Shown: positions 38,478 to 47,722, numbered from the stretch's first letter. The stretch: 64,000 bases of DNA from Uruburuella suis (GCF_004341385.1 NZ_SLXE01000001.1:124001-188000), one strand, 5' to 3'. A program made the numbers and translations. The notes: generated by a model not told the origin, from the sequence alone.

Positions 38478-38670
38478 CTTGCGCTTTTTATTCAAACGCT
38501 TTTATGGATAACCGAAACATTTGAATATGACCGTGAAGCAGCGATTTTCCATATCTGCCCATACTGCAATACTGTCAGGCGCAGCAATACAATATGAAGC
38601 TTGAGCCATACCGTATTTATTTAAATGATTCGGCCGCAGAGGCCGTCTGAAAACAACCGAGAAAATAACT

Positions 38671-40128
38671 ATGAAACCCACCATCGCGCTGGTCGGCCGC
38701 CCCAATGTCGGCAAATCCACCTTATTCAACCGCCTCACCCGCAGCAAAGATGCCTTGGTGGCCGATATGCCCGGCCTCACGCGCGACCGCCATTACGGCC
38801 ACGGCAAAATCGGCAGTAAACCTTATCTGGTAATCGACACCGGCGGTTTCGAACCGGTGGTGGACAGCGGCATTTTGCATGAAATGGCCAAACACACCCT
38901 GCAAGCCATTGATGAAGCCGATGCGGTGGTGTTTCTTGTGGATGCCCGAAACGGCGTTACCCCGCAAGATAAAATCATTGCCGACCGCCTGCGACAAAGC
39001 ACGCGGCCGGTGTTTTTGGCGGTGAACAAAGGCGAGGGCGGCAACCGTGCCGTGCTGGCGGCAGAGTTTTACGAGCTGGCGCTGGGTGAGCCCACCGTGA
39101 TTTCCGGCGCTCACGGTGATGGCGTTTACCACCTGATGGAAGAGGTGTTGGCACACTTTCCCGAAGCGGAAGAAGAAGCCGAAACGCCCAAACACCCCGT
39201 GTTTGCCATTATCGGCCGCCCCAACGTGGGCAAATCCACCTTGGTAAACGCCATTCTCGGCGAAGAGCGTGTGATTGCTTTCGACATGGCCGGCACCACC
39301 CGCGACAGCATCCACATCGATTTCGAGCGTGAAGGCAAGCCCTTCACCATTATCGACACCGCCGGCGTGCGCCGCCGCGGCAAAGTGGATGAAGCGGTGG
39401 AAAAATTTTCGGTGATTAAAGCCATGCAGGCGATTGAGGCGGCCAATGTGGCGGTGTTGGTGCTTGATGCACAGCAAGACATTGCCGACCAAGATGCCAC
39501 CATCGCCGGCTTTGCGCTGGAAGCAGGCAGGGCTTTGGTGGTGGCGGTGAATAAATGGGACGGCATCAGCGAGGAGCGGCGCGAGCAGGTGAAGCGCGAC
39601 ATCGCCCGCAAGCTGTATTTTTTGGAATTTGCCAAATTCCATTATATTTCGGCATTGAAAGAGCGCGGTATCGACGGCTTGTTCGATTCCATTCAAGCGG
39701 CCTATGATGCAGCAATGATTAAAATGCCTACCCCGAAAATCACCCGCGTGCTGCAAAGCGCCATCGAGCGCCAGCAGCCGCCTCGCGCAGGCTTGGTGCG
39801 CCCGAAAATGCGCTATGCCCACCAAGGCGGCATGAATCCGCCGGTGATTGTGATACACGGCAATTCGTTGCAGCATATTCCCGATGCCTACACCCGCTAC
39901 CTCACCCAAACCTTCCGCAAAGCTTTCAACCTGCAAGGCACACCGCTGCGCATTCAATACAATGTGTCGGAAAACCCTTATAGTGAAGCAGACGACAAGC
40001 CCAAGAAAAAGCCGCTGCGCCGCGCCGCTTTGAGCAACCGCATTGAAAAGCGGGAAGGGCGCAAGGAAGAAAAAAGCCGCTTCAAAAAGAAAGCCAAAGT
40101 AAGCGTCAAAAAACAGCACAATAAATAA
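38671..40128 (+). CDS. der: GTPase Der (EngA)
   Basis: This 485-residue GTPase with two tandem G domains is essential for 50S subunit assembly. G1 loops [14 protein letters not shown] (near residue 9) and [14 protein letters not shown] (near 188), G3 DTGGF and DTAGV, and G4 NKGEG (unusual for NKxD) and NKWD are visible. A KH-like C-terminal domain is followed by a lysine/arginine-rich tail ([19 protein letters not shown]). The start follows GAGAAAATAACT. A DUS-pair terminator follows. Confidence 0.96.
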   Translation: MKPTIALVGRPNVGKSTLFNRLTRSKDALVADMPGLTRDRHYGHGKIGSKPYLVIDTGGFEPVVDSGILHEMAKHTLQAIDEADAVVFLVDARNGVTPQDKIIADRLRQSTRPVFLAVNKGEGGNRAVLAAEFYELALGEPTVISGAHGDGVYHLMEEVLAHFPEAEEEAETPKHPVFAIIGRPNVGKSTLVNAILGEERVIAFDMAGTTRDSIHIDFEREGKPFTIIDTAGVRRRGKVDEAVEKFSVIKAMQAIEAANVAVLVLDAQQDIADQDATIAGFALEAGRALVVAVNKWDGISEERREQVKRDIARKLYFLEFAKFHYISALKERGIDGLFDSIQAAYDAAMIKMPTPKITRVLQSAIERQQPPRAGLVRPKMRYAHQGGMNPPVIVIHGNSLQHIPDAYTRYLTQTFRKAFNLQGTPLRIQYNVSENPYSEADDKPKKKPLRRAALSNRIEKREGRKEEKSRFKKKAKVSVKKQHNK

Positions 40129-40140
40129 CATTAAAACAAA

Positions 40141-40182
40141 CAAGGCCGTCTGAACGCTTTTTGCTTTCAGACGGCCTCTTTT
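40141..40182 (+). terminator. DUS-pair terminator of der
   Basis: AAGGCCGTCTGAA and TTCAGACGGCCT followed by a TTTTT run, 13 bases after the der stop. Confidence 0.8.
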
Positions 40183-40330
40183 TATACCTGAGCCCAGCAA
40201 AGAAGCCATGTGCAGATATAGTGATCAGGCCGTCTGAAAAAACCGGAAACTTTCGGGCTGCCCGCCCATCTAAACGCGGTGCGCCGGCTTTAGCGCTTCT
40301 TTATGTTTGCACATTCTTACTGAGAAAGTA

Positions 40331-40360
40331 TTGGAAAAGTGCCGCATTCAGGGCTACAAT
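40331..40360 (+). promoter_or_regulatory. Candidate hfq promoter
   Basis: TTGGAA (40331-40336) and TACAAT (40355-40360) are 18 bases apart, giving a leader of about 45 bases before the hfq ATG, which has CGGAG as ribosome-binding site. Confidence 0.5.
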
Positions 40361-40410
40361 CGGCGCGTACTTTCCCGAAACCTTAAAACCATAATAACGG
40401 AGTTTAAAAT

Positions 40411-40686
40411 ATGACCGCTAGAGGACAAATGTTACAAGATCCTTTCTTGAATGCCTTGCGTAAAGAGCATGTGCCGGTTTCAATTTATCTGGTCAACGGC
40501 ATCAAGCTGCAAGGCCAGGTAGAATCGTTTGACCAGTATGTGGTGTTGCTGCGCAACACATCGGTAACGCAAATGGTTTACAAACATGCGATTTCCACCA
40601 TCGTGCCGGCGCGCGCCGTGAGCCTGCAGCACGAGAAGCAGCAAGCCGCAGCGCCCGTGCAAGTGGAAACCCACTCCGCCGAATAA
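40411..40686 (+). CDS. hfq: RNA chaperone Hfq
   Basis: This 91-residue Sm-like protein forms a hexamer that pairs small RNAs with mRNAs. Sm1 ([29 protein letters not shown]) and Sm2 ([14 protein letters not shown]) motifs are complete; the proximal-face QDPFLN and rim residues are conserved. The C-terminal tail is short (about 20 residues). Here it stands alone after der rather than with miaA/hflX. Confidence 0.97.
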   Translation: MTARGQMLQDPFLNALRKEHVPVSIYLVNGIKLQGQVESFDQYVVLLRNTSVTQMVYKHAISTIVPARAVSLQHEKQQAAAPVQVETHSAE

Positions 40687-40695
40687 GTTTTGCTC

Positions 40696-40731
40696 AAATG
40701 CCTTACCGTTTTTTTGCGGTAAGGCATTTTT
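40696..40731 (+). terminator. Strong terminator of hfq
   Basis: AAATGCCTTACCG and CGGTAAGGCATTT with a T-rich loop and T-run, 10 bases after the hfq stop. Confidence 0.9.
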
Positions 40732-41011
40732 CTATGCGCTATTTTAAGAGGGCCGACAAGCCCTGTTGCATGGCGCGTACAAAATTACACAATAATTATT
40801 TGCATCATTTTTAGGCAGCGGCCGCATGAAGAAATTCAGCAATGGCTGAATACTCAAGGCGCTATGCCGACAGGGTGGGCGCAGCGCCGTTTGCGCCTCC
40901 CGAACAGGCAGTTTGTCAAGACTGGCAGGCCGTCTGAAAATACATTATATTGTGGTTTCCTCAGCAAGATACTACCGTATCTTGTGTTTTTCAACTGGAT
41001 GGGATTTGGCG
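40732..41011 (+). promoter_or_regulatory. nrdA upstream region
   Basis: No gene is convincing here. Just before nrdA lie ACATTATATTGTGG (40942-40955), loosely like an NrdR box, and the perfect inverted repeat CAAGATACTACCGTATCTTG (40965-40984). Their centres are about 26 bases apart rather than the usual three helical turns, so NrdR control is only a possibility. A DUS sits at 40927-40938. Confidence 0.35.
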
Positions 41012-43291
41012 ATGAACGCAGCAAGCAATCTGAAAGTAACCAAACGCGACGGCCGGCTGGAGCCGATCAATCTGGATAAAATCCACCGCGTAATCAACTG
41101 GGCAGCAGCCGGTTTGGACAATGTTTCGGTGTCGCAGGTTGAGCTCAAATCGCATATCCAGTTTTACAACGGCATCCGCACCGACGATATTCACGAAACC
41201 ATTATCAAAGCTGCGGCCGACCTGATTTCTCAAGAAACGCCCGATTACCAATATCTGGCTGCGCGTTTGGCGATTTTCCATTTGCGCAAAATTGCTTATG
41301 GCCAATTCGAGCCGCCGCATTTGTTTGACCATGTGGGCAAACTCACCGAAGCGGGCAAATACGACCGCCATCTTTTGGCCGACTACAGCCGCGCCGAATT
41401 CGACGAGCTCAACGATTATCTCGACCACGAGCGCGACATGACCTTCTCTTACGGTGCCGTCAAGCAGCTCGAGGGCAAATATCTGGTGCAAAACCGCGTG
41501 AGCCGGCAAATCTACGAAACGCCGCAGTTTCTGTATATGCTGGTGGCGATGTGTTTGTTTGCCAAATATCCGCAAGCCACGCGCTTGGCTTATGTGAAAA
41601 AGTTTTACGATGCCGTATCCACTTTTAAAATTTCATTGCCCACGCCGATTATGAGCGGCGTGCGTACGCCCACGCGCCAATTTTCCAGCTGCGTGCTGAT
41701 TGAGTGCGACGACAGCCTCGACAGCATCAACGCCACCACCAGCGCGATTGTGAAATATGTGTCGCAGCGGGCCGGCATCGGCATCAACGCCGGCCGCATC
41801 CGCGGCTTGGGCAGCGAAATCCGCGGCGGCGAAGCGCAGCACACCGGCTGCATTCCGTTTTTCAAAATGTTTCAGGCAGCAGTCAAATCCTGCTCGCAAG
41901 GCGGCGTGCGCGGCGGCGCGGCCACCTTGTTTTACCCGCTTTGGCATATCGAAGTGGAAAGCCTGCTGGTGCTGAAAAACAACCGCGGCGTGGAAGACAA
42001 CCGCGTTCGCCAGCTCGATTACGGCGTGCAAATCAACCGCCTGCTCTACACCCGCCTGATTAAAGGTGGCGATATTGCGCTGTTTTCCCCGCACGAAGTG
42101 CCGGGCTTATATGATGCATTTTTCGCCGATCAAGACGAATTCGAGCGTCTCTACACCCAATACGAGCAAGACCCTGCCATCCGCAAACGCATTGTGCCGG
42201 CCACCGAATTGTTTTCCATTCTGATGCAGGAGCGCGCCGGCACCGGCCGCATCTATATCCAAAACGTCGATCACTGCAACACCCACAGCCCGTTCGATCC
42301 GAGCGTGGCACCGGTGCGCCAATCCAATTTGTGTTTGGAAATCGCGCTGCCGACCAAGCCTTTAAACGACATCAATGATGAAAACGGCGAAATCGCGTTG
42401 TGCACTTTGTCGGCATTCAATCTGGGCGCGCTCGAAAGCCTGGATGAGTTGGAAGGCTTGGCCGATTTGGCCGTGCGCGCGCTCGATGCCTTGCTCGATT
42501 ATCAGGATTACCCGATTAAAGCCGCCCAAATCGCCACCATGAACCGGCGCACGCTGGGTATAGGCGTGATCAACTATGCTTATTACCTAGCTAAAAACGG
42601 CGTACGCTACAGCGATGATTCCGCGCTCGGCCTCACCCACCGCACCTTTGAAGCGATTCAGTATCACCTGCTCAAAGCCTCGGTGAATTTGGCCAAAGAA
42701 TACGGCGCCTGCCCGCTGTTTCACGAAACCACTTATGCGCAGGGCAAGCTGCCCATCGACACCTATAAAAGAGATTTGGATGCCGTTTGCCAAGAGCCGC
42801 TGCATCTGGATTGGGAAGGCCTGCGCGCCGAAATCGTGCAACACGGTTTGCGCAATTCCACCCTCACCGCGCTGATGCCGTCTGAAACCAGCTCGCAAAT
42901 CGCCAATGCCACCAACGGCATCGAGCCGCCGCGCGGCTTGGTGTCGGTGAAAGCCTCGAAAGACGGCATTTTGAAGCAAGTAGTGCCCGAATTCGAGCGC
43001 TTGAAAAACCAATACGAATTGCTGTGGCAGATGCCGAACAACGACGGCTATTTGAAGCTCGTGGGCGTGATGCAGAAATTTGTCGACCAGGCCATTTCTT
43101 CGAATACAAGTTACGACCCGCAGCGTTTTGAAGGCGGCCGCGTGCCGATGAAGCAGCTTTTAAAAGACTTGCTCACCGCCTATAAATTCGGCCTGAAAAC
43201 CCTTTACTACCACAACACCCGCGATGGTGCCGACGACACCCAGGCCGATTTGCAAGACGACGGCTGCGCCGGCGGTGCATGCAAAATTTGA
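41012..43291 (+). CDS. nrdA: Ribonucleotide reductase class Ia, alpha subunit
   Basis: This 759-residue large subunit makes deoxyribonucleotides from ribonucleoside diphosphates. An N-terminal ATP-cone (VTKRDGRLEPINLDKIHRVI, residues 6-100) is followed by the ten-stranded barrel with SSCVLIE, CLEIALP, the LCTLSAFNLG segment, and ALMPSETSSQIANATNGIEP. The redox cysteine pair is in the tail DGCAGGACKI. I start it at MNAASNLKVTKRDG. The conserved MPSE codons form an exact ATGCCGTCTGAA uptake sequence (42875-42886). nrdB follows 119 bases later. Confidence 0.97.
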   Translation: MNAASNLKVTKRDGRLEPINLDKIHRVINWAAAGLDNVSVSQVELKSHIQFYNGIRTDDIHETIIKAAADLISQETPDYQYLAARLAIFHLRKIAYGQFEPPHLFDHVGKLTEAGKYDRHLLADYSRAEFDELNDYLDHERDMTFSYGAVKQLEGKYLVQNRVSRQIYETPQFLYMLVAMCLFAKYPQATRLAYVKKFYDAVSTFKISLPTPIMSGVRTPTRQFSSCVLIECDDSLDSINATTSAIVKYVSQRAGIGINAGRIRGLGSEIRGGEAQHTGCIPFFKMFQAAVKSCSQGGVRGGAATLFYPLWHIEVESLLVLKNNRGVEDNRVRQLDYGVQINRLLYTRLIKGGDIALFSPHEVPGLYDAFFADQDEFERLYTQYEQDPAIRKRIVPATELFSILMQERAGTGRIYIQNVDHCNTHSPFDPSVAPVRQSNLCLEIALPTKPLNDINDENGEIALCTLSAFNLGALESLDELEGLADLAVRALDALLDYQDYPIKAAQIATMNRRTLGIGVINYAYYLAKNGVRYSDDSALGLTHRTFEAIQYHLLKASVNLAKEYGACPLFHETTYAQGKLPIDTYKRDLDAVCQEPLHLDWEGLRAEIVQHGLRNSTLTALMPSETSSQIANATNGIEPPRGLVSVKASKDGILKQVVPEFERLKNQYELLWQMPNNDGYLKLVGVMQKFVDQAISSNTSYDPQRFEGGRVPMKQLLKDLLTAYKFGLKTLYYHNTRDGADDTQADLQDDGCAGGACKI

Positions 43292-43410
43292 TGCGTTAAC
43301 GAGCAGAGCAGGGCGGAACACAGCTTCCGCCTGTTGTGCCTTATGCGGCCGCGTGAGGCCGTCTGAATATATTATCCGAAAGCCCGATTATGTCTTGCGA
43401 ACATTTAGTG

Positions 43411-44544
43411 ATGTCTTACAGCACCTTCAGCAAAGCCAAAAACAACGCCCTTTTGGAGCCGATGTTTTTCGGTCAGCCGGTGAATGTGGCGCGTTACGAC
43501 CAACAGAAATACGAAATTTTCGAAAAGCTGATTGAAAAGCAATTGTCGTTTTTCTGGCGGCCGGAAGAAATCGACGTGTCGCGCGACCGCATCGATTACC
43601 AAAATCTGCCCGACCATGAAAAACACATTTTCATCAGCAACTTGAAATACCAAACCCTGCTCGATTCGATTCAGGGCCGCAGCCCCAATGTAGGCCTGCT
43701 GCCTTTGGTGTCGATTCCCGAGCTAGAAACCTGGGTGGAAACCTGGTCGTTTTCCGAAACCATCCACTCGCGCTCCTACACCCACATCATCCGCAATATC
43801 GTGAACGATCCTTCGCTCGTGTTTGACGATATTGTCAGCAACGATTACATCATTGCCCGCGCTGAAGACATCGCCTGCTATTACGATGATTTGATTGAAT
43901 ACACCCAGTATTACAACCTTTTGGGTGAAGGGCGGCACGAAGTAAACGGCAAAATCGTGCACATCCATTTGCGCGAGCTGAAGCAAAAGCTTTATCTTTG
44001 CCTGATGTGTGTCAACGTGCTCGAAGCCATCCGCTTTTATGTGTCGTTTGCCTGCTCGTTTGCCTTTGCCGAGCGCGAATTGATGGAAGGCAATGCCAAA
44101 ATCATCAAGCTGATTGCCCGCGACGAAGCGCTGCACCTCACCGGCACCCAGCACATGCTTAACCTGATGCGCAGCGGTGTGGACGATCCTGAAATGGCCG
44201 AAATCGCCGCCGAATTGGAGCAGCAATGTTTTGATTTGTTTAAAACCGCTGCTTTGCAGGAAAAAGAATGGGCCGAATATTTGTTTAAAGACGGCTCCAT
44301 GATCGGCCTGAATAAAGAAATCCTCGGCCAATATGTGGAATACATCACCAATCTGCGCATGGCTGCCGTCGGCCTGCAACCGGCTTTTGAAAGCGCCACG
44401 CAAAACCCGATTCCGTGGATTAATGCCTGGCTCTCATCCGATAATGTGCAGGTTGCCCCGCAAGAAGTGGAAATCAGCTCTTATTTGATCGGCCAAATCG
44501 ATGCGGAAGTGAAGGCTGAAGATTTGGGCGATTTCGAGTTGTAA
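43411..44544 (+). CDS. nrdB: Ribonucleotide reductase class Ia, beta subunit
   Basis: This 377-residue small subunit holds the diiron-tyrosyl radical cofactor. Iron ligands are in [34 protein letters not shown] and [12 protein letters not shown]; the radical tyrosine lies between ([17 protein letters not shown] region). Start at [12 protein letters not shown] matches E. coli NrdB; an upstream in-frame ATG would add seven residues. The C-terminal DLGDFEL is the R1-binding tail. A MITE separates it from the ferredoxin gene. Confidence 0.96.
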   Translation: MSYSTFSKAKNNALLEPMFFGQPVNVARYDQQKYEIFEKLIEKQLSFFWRPEEIDVSRDRIDYQNLPDHEKHIFISNLKYQTLLDSIQGRSPNVGLLPLVSIPELETWVETWSFSETIHSRSYTHIIRNIVNDPSLVFDDIVSNDYIIARAEDIACYYDDLIEYTQYYNLLGEGRHEVNGKIVHIHLRELKQKLYLCLMCVNVLEAIRFYVSFACSFAFAERELMEGNAKIIKLIARDEALHLTGTQHMLNLMRSGVDDPEMAEIAAELEQQCFDLFKTAALQEKEWAEYLFKDGSMIGLNKEILGQYVEYITNLRMAAVGLQPAFESATQNPIPWINAWLSSDNVQVAPQEVEISSYLIGQIDAEVKAEDLGDFEL

Positions 44545-44567
44545 TAGCGCTTGTGAATAGACCCTAG

Positions 44568-44724
44568 GGTCTGTTCACAATTCATCCGCGAGTAAGATTT
44601 TGAGCGCAAAAGCGTGGCTGCAAGGCGAAAAGCACAGCAAGGTTGAACACCTTGCGAGCATTTTCAACGCAGCAGGCGCGTTTTTGAGCCAAAAGATTGC
44701 CACGAGATGAATTGTGAACAGACC
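44568..44724 (-). mobile_element. 157-bp IS5-type MITE, copy 4
   Basis: This full copy is in opposite orientation to copies 1 and 2, flanked by CTAG at 44564-44567 and 44725-44728. Immediately to its left GTGAATAGACC matches the outer end of a second copy, so a tandem or replaced element once joined it here. It lies between nrdB and the ferredoxin gene. Confidence 0.85.
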
Positions 44725-44853
44725 CTAGCCAGGGCTATTACAACAGGCCGTCTTTCATATTGATGAATCCGGCATTCATTAAACGGTCACGGTTTTTTTC
44801 TATGCTGTTCAGACGGCCTCAACTCAGGCCGTCTGAAACCATAAGGAAAAACC

Positions 44854-45234
44854 GTGCAGATTCATTTCCATCCCCGTGCCGCCGTATTGCCCAACCGTCT
44901 GTGGCAGGCAATGCTGCAACGATTGAACCCGAGCATGACCTTAATCACCACCAACGATAAAATCTTCGAGCTGCAAGCGGGCGAAACCCTGCTCGACGGT
45001 TTGGAGCGCACCGGCCACGAAGTGGAATACCAATGCCGCAGCGGCTATTGCGGCGCCTGCCGCGTGAAATTGCGCGCAGGCAAGGTGGATTACGACGAGC
45101 TGCCGCTGGCTTTTGTCGGCCCCAATGAAGTGCTGCCTTGCTGCTGCCGCGTGAGCGGGCCGATAGAAATCGACTGCCGCGTCCGTGTACAAGAGCGGGA
45201 TTTGTTTGACAGCGATTTGTTTGAAAACCAATAA
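44854..45234 (+). CDS. yfaE: 2Fe-2S ferredoxin for RNR maintenance (YfaE-like)
   Basis: This ferredoxin starts at a GTG preceded by AAGGAAAA (126 residues) or at the ATG at 44935 (about 99 residues). The plant-type [2Fe-2S] ligands C-x4-C-x2-C are in YQCRSGYCGACRVKL and the fourth cysteine in EVLPCCCRVSG, exactly the E. coli YfaE pattern. YfaE reduces the NrdB diiron centre, and the gene follows nrdAB as in enterobacteria. The 27-residue N-terminal extension is unusual. A MITE lies between it and nrdB. Confidence 0.88.
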   Translation: MQIHFHPRAAVLPNRLWQAMLQRLNPSMTLITTNDKIFELQAGETLLDGLERTGHEVEYQCRSGYCGACRVKLRAGKVDYDELPLAFVGPNEVLPCCCRVSGPIEIDCRVRVQERDLFDSDLFENQ

Positions 45235-45266
45235 AGCAGTTGCATCATCAAAGCAGTTGCATCATC
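45233..45266 (+). repeat. 17-bp perfect tandem duplication
   Basis: AAAGCAGTTGCATCATC occurs twice head to tail, beginning inside the stop codon of the ferredoxin gene. Confidence 0.9.
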
Positions 45267-45300
45267 GAAAGGCCGTCTGAAAGGTTTCAGACGGCCTTTC
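45267..45300 (+). terminator. DUS-pair terminator after the ferredoxin gene
   Basis: GAAAGGCCGTCTGAAA and TTTCAGACGGCCTTTC around GG form a perfect stem. Confidence 0.7.
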
Positions 45301-45306
45301 GTGATT

Positions 45307-45430
45307 TATACCCGACCTAAAAAATAATACCCATTCAAAAAAGTAAGCTTATAAGGCGGCAAGCCAAAGACAGTACACCGCACGCGGCAAGGCGAGCCAA
45401 CGCCGTTGGGTTATTTTTTAAGTTTGGTAT
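45307..45430. repeat. Correia-like element D with an extra end
   Basis: The element of 104 bp runs from ATACCCATTC (45327) to AGTTTGGTAT (45430) with core AAGGCGGCAAGCCAAAGACAG and GGCAAGGCGAGCCAACGCCG. A second left end (TATACCCGACCTAAAAAATA, 45307-45326) precedes it, so an element end was duplicated or two elements fused. Confidence 0.7.
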
Positions 45431-45573
45431 TATTTACATGATTTACGGGCGTTTTATCCGAATAGGCTGGATAAAGCCGAAAAATTATACTATCGTGGGC
45501 AAGATAAACCCCCTTCACTGAAAACGCGGGCATTGCCTTTTATAAAACGCAAGCAACACAAAGGAGACAAACA

Positions 45574-46197
45574 ATGAATAAATTAATGGCCGTTTTAATG
45601 GCCGCACCGGTGGCCATTGTTGCCCCTTATGCCGCAGCCGCCACGGCCGCCCAACATCCGGCGCAGGTGCAATTCCAGCAAAATATGGATGCCGTGCTCG
45701 CTGTCGCGCGCAACCCGCAATTGAGCGAAGCGCAAAAAGTGCAGCGCATCGACCGCTATGCCGACCAATATTTAGACTATCAACGCATTTCGGCACTGGC
45801 CGTGGGCTTGCCGTGGCGGCAATTCAACGCGCAGCAAAAAAGCGATTTTATCGCCGCCTTTAAAAGCATGATGATTACCATGTATTCGCGCGCCGCCTTG
45901 ATGGGCGCAGCAGATGCAAAAGTGACTTTGCTGCCGAAAATAATCGAGAGCAATAACAACCGCGTGGAAGTGTTTACTGAAGTGCGCAGCGGCACCGGCA
46001 ATAAATATGAAGTGAGTTACCGCTTGTATCAAGTGGGGCAAACCTACAAAATCTACGATATCCGCGTTGACGGCGCCAGCATGGTCACGATTTACCGCAA
46101 CCAGTTTAACGATTTAATCCGCCAGCAAGGCATTGATGGTACAATTGCAACACTGCGCCAAAAAGGGCTGAAACCGGCAACACCTGCCGGCAATTGA
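45574..46197 (+). CDS. mlaC: MlaC-family periplasmic lipid-binding protein
   Basis: This is a 207-residue exported protein with a signal peptide (MNKLMAVLMAAPVAIVAPYAAA) and an MlaC/Ttg2D domain: YADQYLDYQRISALAVGLPWRQF, then VEVFTEVRSGTGNKYEVSYRL and the C-terminal YKIYDIRVDGASMVTIYRNQFNDLI. MlaC ferries phospholipids between outer and inner membranes for the MlaFEDB complex. Here it stands alone, with no mla ABC genes next to it. AAAGGAG precedes the ATG. Confidence 0.87.
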   Translation: MNKLMAVLMAAPVAIVAPYAAAATAAQHPAQVQFQQNMDAVLAVARNPQLSEAQKVQRIDRYADQYLDYQRISALAVGLPWRQFNAQQKSDFIAAFKSMMITMYSRAALMGAADAKVTLLPKIIESNNNRVEVFTEVRSGTGNKYEVSYRLYQVGQTYKIYDIRVDGASMVTIYRNQFNDLIRQQGIDGTIATLRQKGLKPATPAGN

Positions 46198-46224
46198 TTT
46201 TATATTTAAATTTAATAAGATAAC

Positions 46225-46260
46225 ACAGGCCGTCTGAAACATTCTTTCAGACGGCCTGTT
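46225..46260 (+). terminator. DUS-pair terminator of mlaC
   Basis: ACAGGCCGTCTGAAA and TTTCAGACGGCCTGT around CATTC, 28 bases after the stop. Confidence 0.7.
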
Positions 46261-46556
46261 GCCATGTTGACCAATATCAAACCAGCAGCAAGATAAGCTG
46301 GGTTTGACAGCAGCATTTATTGCACAAATATTACAGATTAAATATGATTACATACATATACAAAAATTATAAATTGCATACGCAAAAAAATGAGCCGGTT
46401 TAAAATTAAAATTATTGAATATCAATAAGATATTATTTCGGCTTAATGAGTATTCCGTTTGTTGGAAAATAAAGTATGTCAATATTTGTATTGTAATTAC
46501 GCCGCTGGCAAGCGGCACAGCCCTCAACATCATTTTCCTACATGGGAGATTTACGC
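46261..46556 (+). promoter_or_regulatory. AT-rich region upstream of the porin gene
   Basis: Strongly AT-rich. Contains the perfect palindrome TTATTGA-ATA-TCAATAA (46412-46428), a candidate operator (spacing does not fit FNR), and the hairpin GCCGCT/AGCGGC near 46501-46516 about 40 bases before the start codon. No gene seen. Confidence 0.4.
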
Positions 46557-47654
46557 ATGAACGCTCAACGCACCTTAACCTTGCTGGCCGCCACCTTGTG
46601 CACAATGCCGGCATGGGCTGAAAACACAGCCGCCGCATTGGCTACCGGCGATGATTATATCAACGCCATTGATGATCGCGCACACGAGAAAAAAGGCTTT
46701 TTCGAAGACCGCTTTACCGCAGCCGGCACGCTGCGTTTCCGCATAGACGGCGGCGACACCCAATCCTCTTATGCCGGCAATGAAAACCAGCGCCCCGACA
46801 GCCAAAGCCATGCCAACTTGGAGTTGTGGCTTTCAGCCAAGCTGACCGAAAACTGGCGTGTTACCACCCAGCTGGAGCCGCAGATCAACCTGGAAAACGG
46901 CAAATTCAACGGCGACCATGATGTGCCGATGAACAAACTTTATGCAGAAGGCAAGGTTTACGACAAAGTGAAAACCCGTTTGGGTAAATTCGGCGCATTC
47001 TCTTCATACGGCCGCGTGCTCGATAATGAAATAACCGGTGCCGAGCTCTTTTTCGACTACAAATACCCCACCAAAATCGCCGCCGCGCGCATGACCAAGC
47101 ATTTGAACGACAACCCGTGGGGCGTGGAAGTGCGCCGCGAATTTATCGCCTCGGCGCAAACCGTGGTGCCGGTAAACGATAAAGTGAATGTCGGCGCCAC
47201 ACTGGTTTACCTCAACGATTTGAAAAAGCCCGACAACCGCACGCAAAACGCTGTGTTCGGCGAGGTGGGCATGGATGTGAAATTCAACGACGATTGGCGC
47301 TGGATGGCGGCCTATAGCCGCTCCAATATTGATGATGTGCGCGACAGCGCCGGCAAAAAAGTGTCGCCTGATGGCGTGTTTACCGAAGTGAAATACAAGC
47401 TGGCCGACATCAAAACCCGCAACAGCTACGATGTGTTTGCCAACTATCGCCGTGTGGGTGCCATGTCGGGCATTTCATCGGTAAACGATTATTCCAAAAA
47501 CGTGCAGGGCGCGCAGCTGGGCTTTGATTTTGTGCCCTACAAAAACATCAAATTCAATGCATTCTACCTGCACGGCAAGCAAGTAAACGCCACCGCGGGC
47601 AACAGCAAACAAGATGTGAATGTGGTGCGTGCGCAAGTGGAATTTTTCTTCTAA
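46557..47654 (+). CDS. Putative outer-membrane porin
   Basis: This is a 365-residue exported beta-barrel protein. The signal peptide is MNAQRTLTLLAATLCTMPAWA. The mature protein has alternating amphipathic strands ending in aromatic residues (LRFRIDGGD, NLELWLSAKLTENWRVTTQLEP, FDYKYPTKIAAARM) and the C-terminal VRAQVEFFF, whose terminal Phe is the BAM recognition signal. It is not PorA/PorB; it resembles generic putative porins. GGGAGA lies upstream of the ATG. Substrate unknown. A DUS-pair terminator follows. Confidence 0.8.
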   Translation: MNAQRTLTLLAATLCTMPAWAENTAAALATGDDYINAIDDRAHEKKGFFEDRFTAAGTLRFRIDGGDTQSSYAGNENQRPDSQSHANLELWLSAKLTENWRVTTQLEPQINLENGKFNGDHDVPMNKLYAEGKVYDKVKTRLGKFGAFSSYGRVLDNEITGAELFFDYKYPTKIAAARMTKHLNDNPWGVEVRREFIASAQTVVPVNDKVNVGATLVYLNDLKKPDNRTQNAVFGEVGMDVKFNDDWRWMAAYSRSNIDDVRDSAGKKVSPDGVFTEVKYKLADIKTRNSYDVFANYRRVGAMSGISSVNDYSKNVQGAQLGFDFVPYKNIKFNAFYLHGKQVNATAGNSKQDVNVVRAQVEFFF

Positions 47655-47681
47655 CCCGAATCAATAGTATCCATTCAAATT

Positions 47682-47722
47682 CAGGCCGTCTGAAAAGCTT
47701 TCAGACGGCCTGATGATTTTTT
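47682..47722 (+). terminator. DUS-pair terminator of the porin gene
   Basis: TCAGGCCGTCTGAAAAG and CTTTCAGACGGCCTGA followed by TGATTTTTTT. Confidence 0.8.

Noticed and set aside
38722..40209. A 495-codon open frame on the minus strand opposite der
   Set aside because: The composition is that of a shadow frame (Ala, His, Gly rich, no family motif) and it is fully antisense to a clear GTPase gene.
40810..40935. A short open stretch before nrdA that reads like a protein fragment (EEIQQWLNTQGAMPTGWAQR)
   Set aside because: There is no start signal or recognisable family, and it ends in a DUS; it could be a relic but cannot be supported.
40942..40984. NrdR box pair controlling nrdAB
   Set aside because: Only the first site loosely resembles the box and the spacing is wrong; listed only as a possibility in the upstream region.
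46412..46428. FNR box upstream of the porin gene
   Set aside because: The half-sites TTGA and TCAA are three bases apart, not six, so it does not fit FNR; it was kept only as a palindrome.
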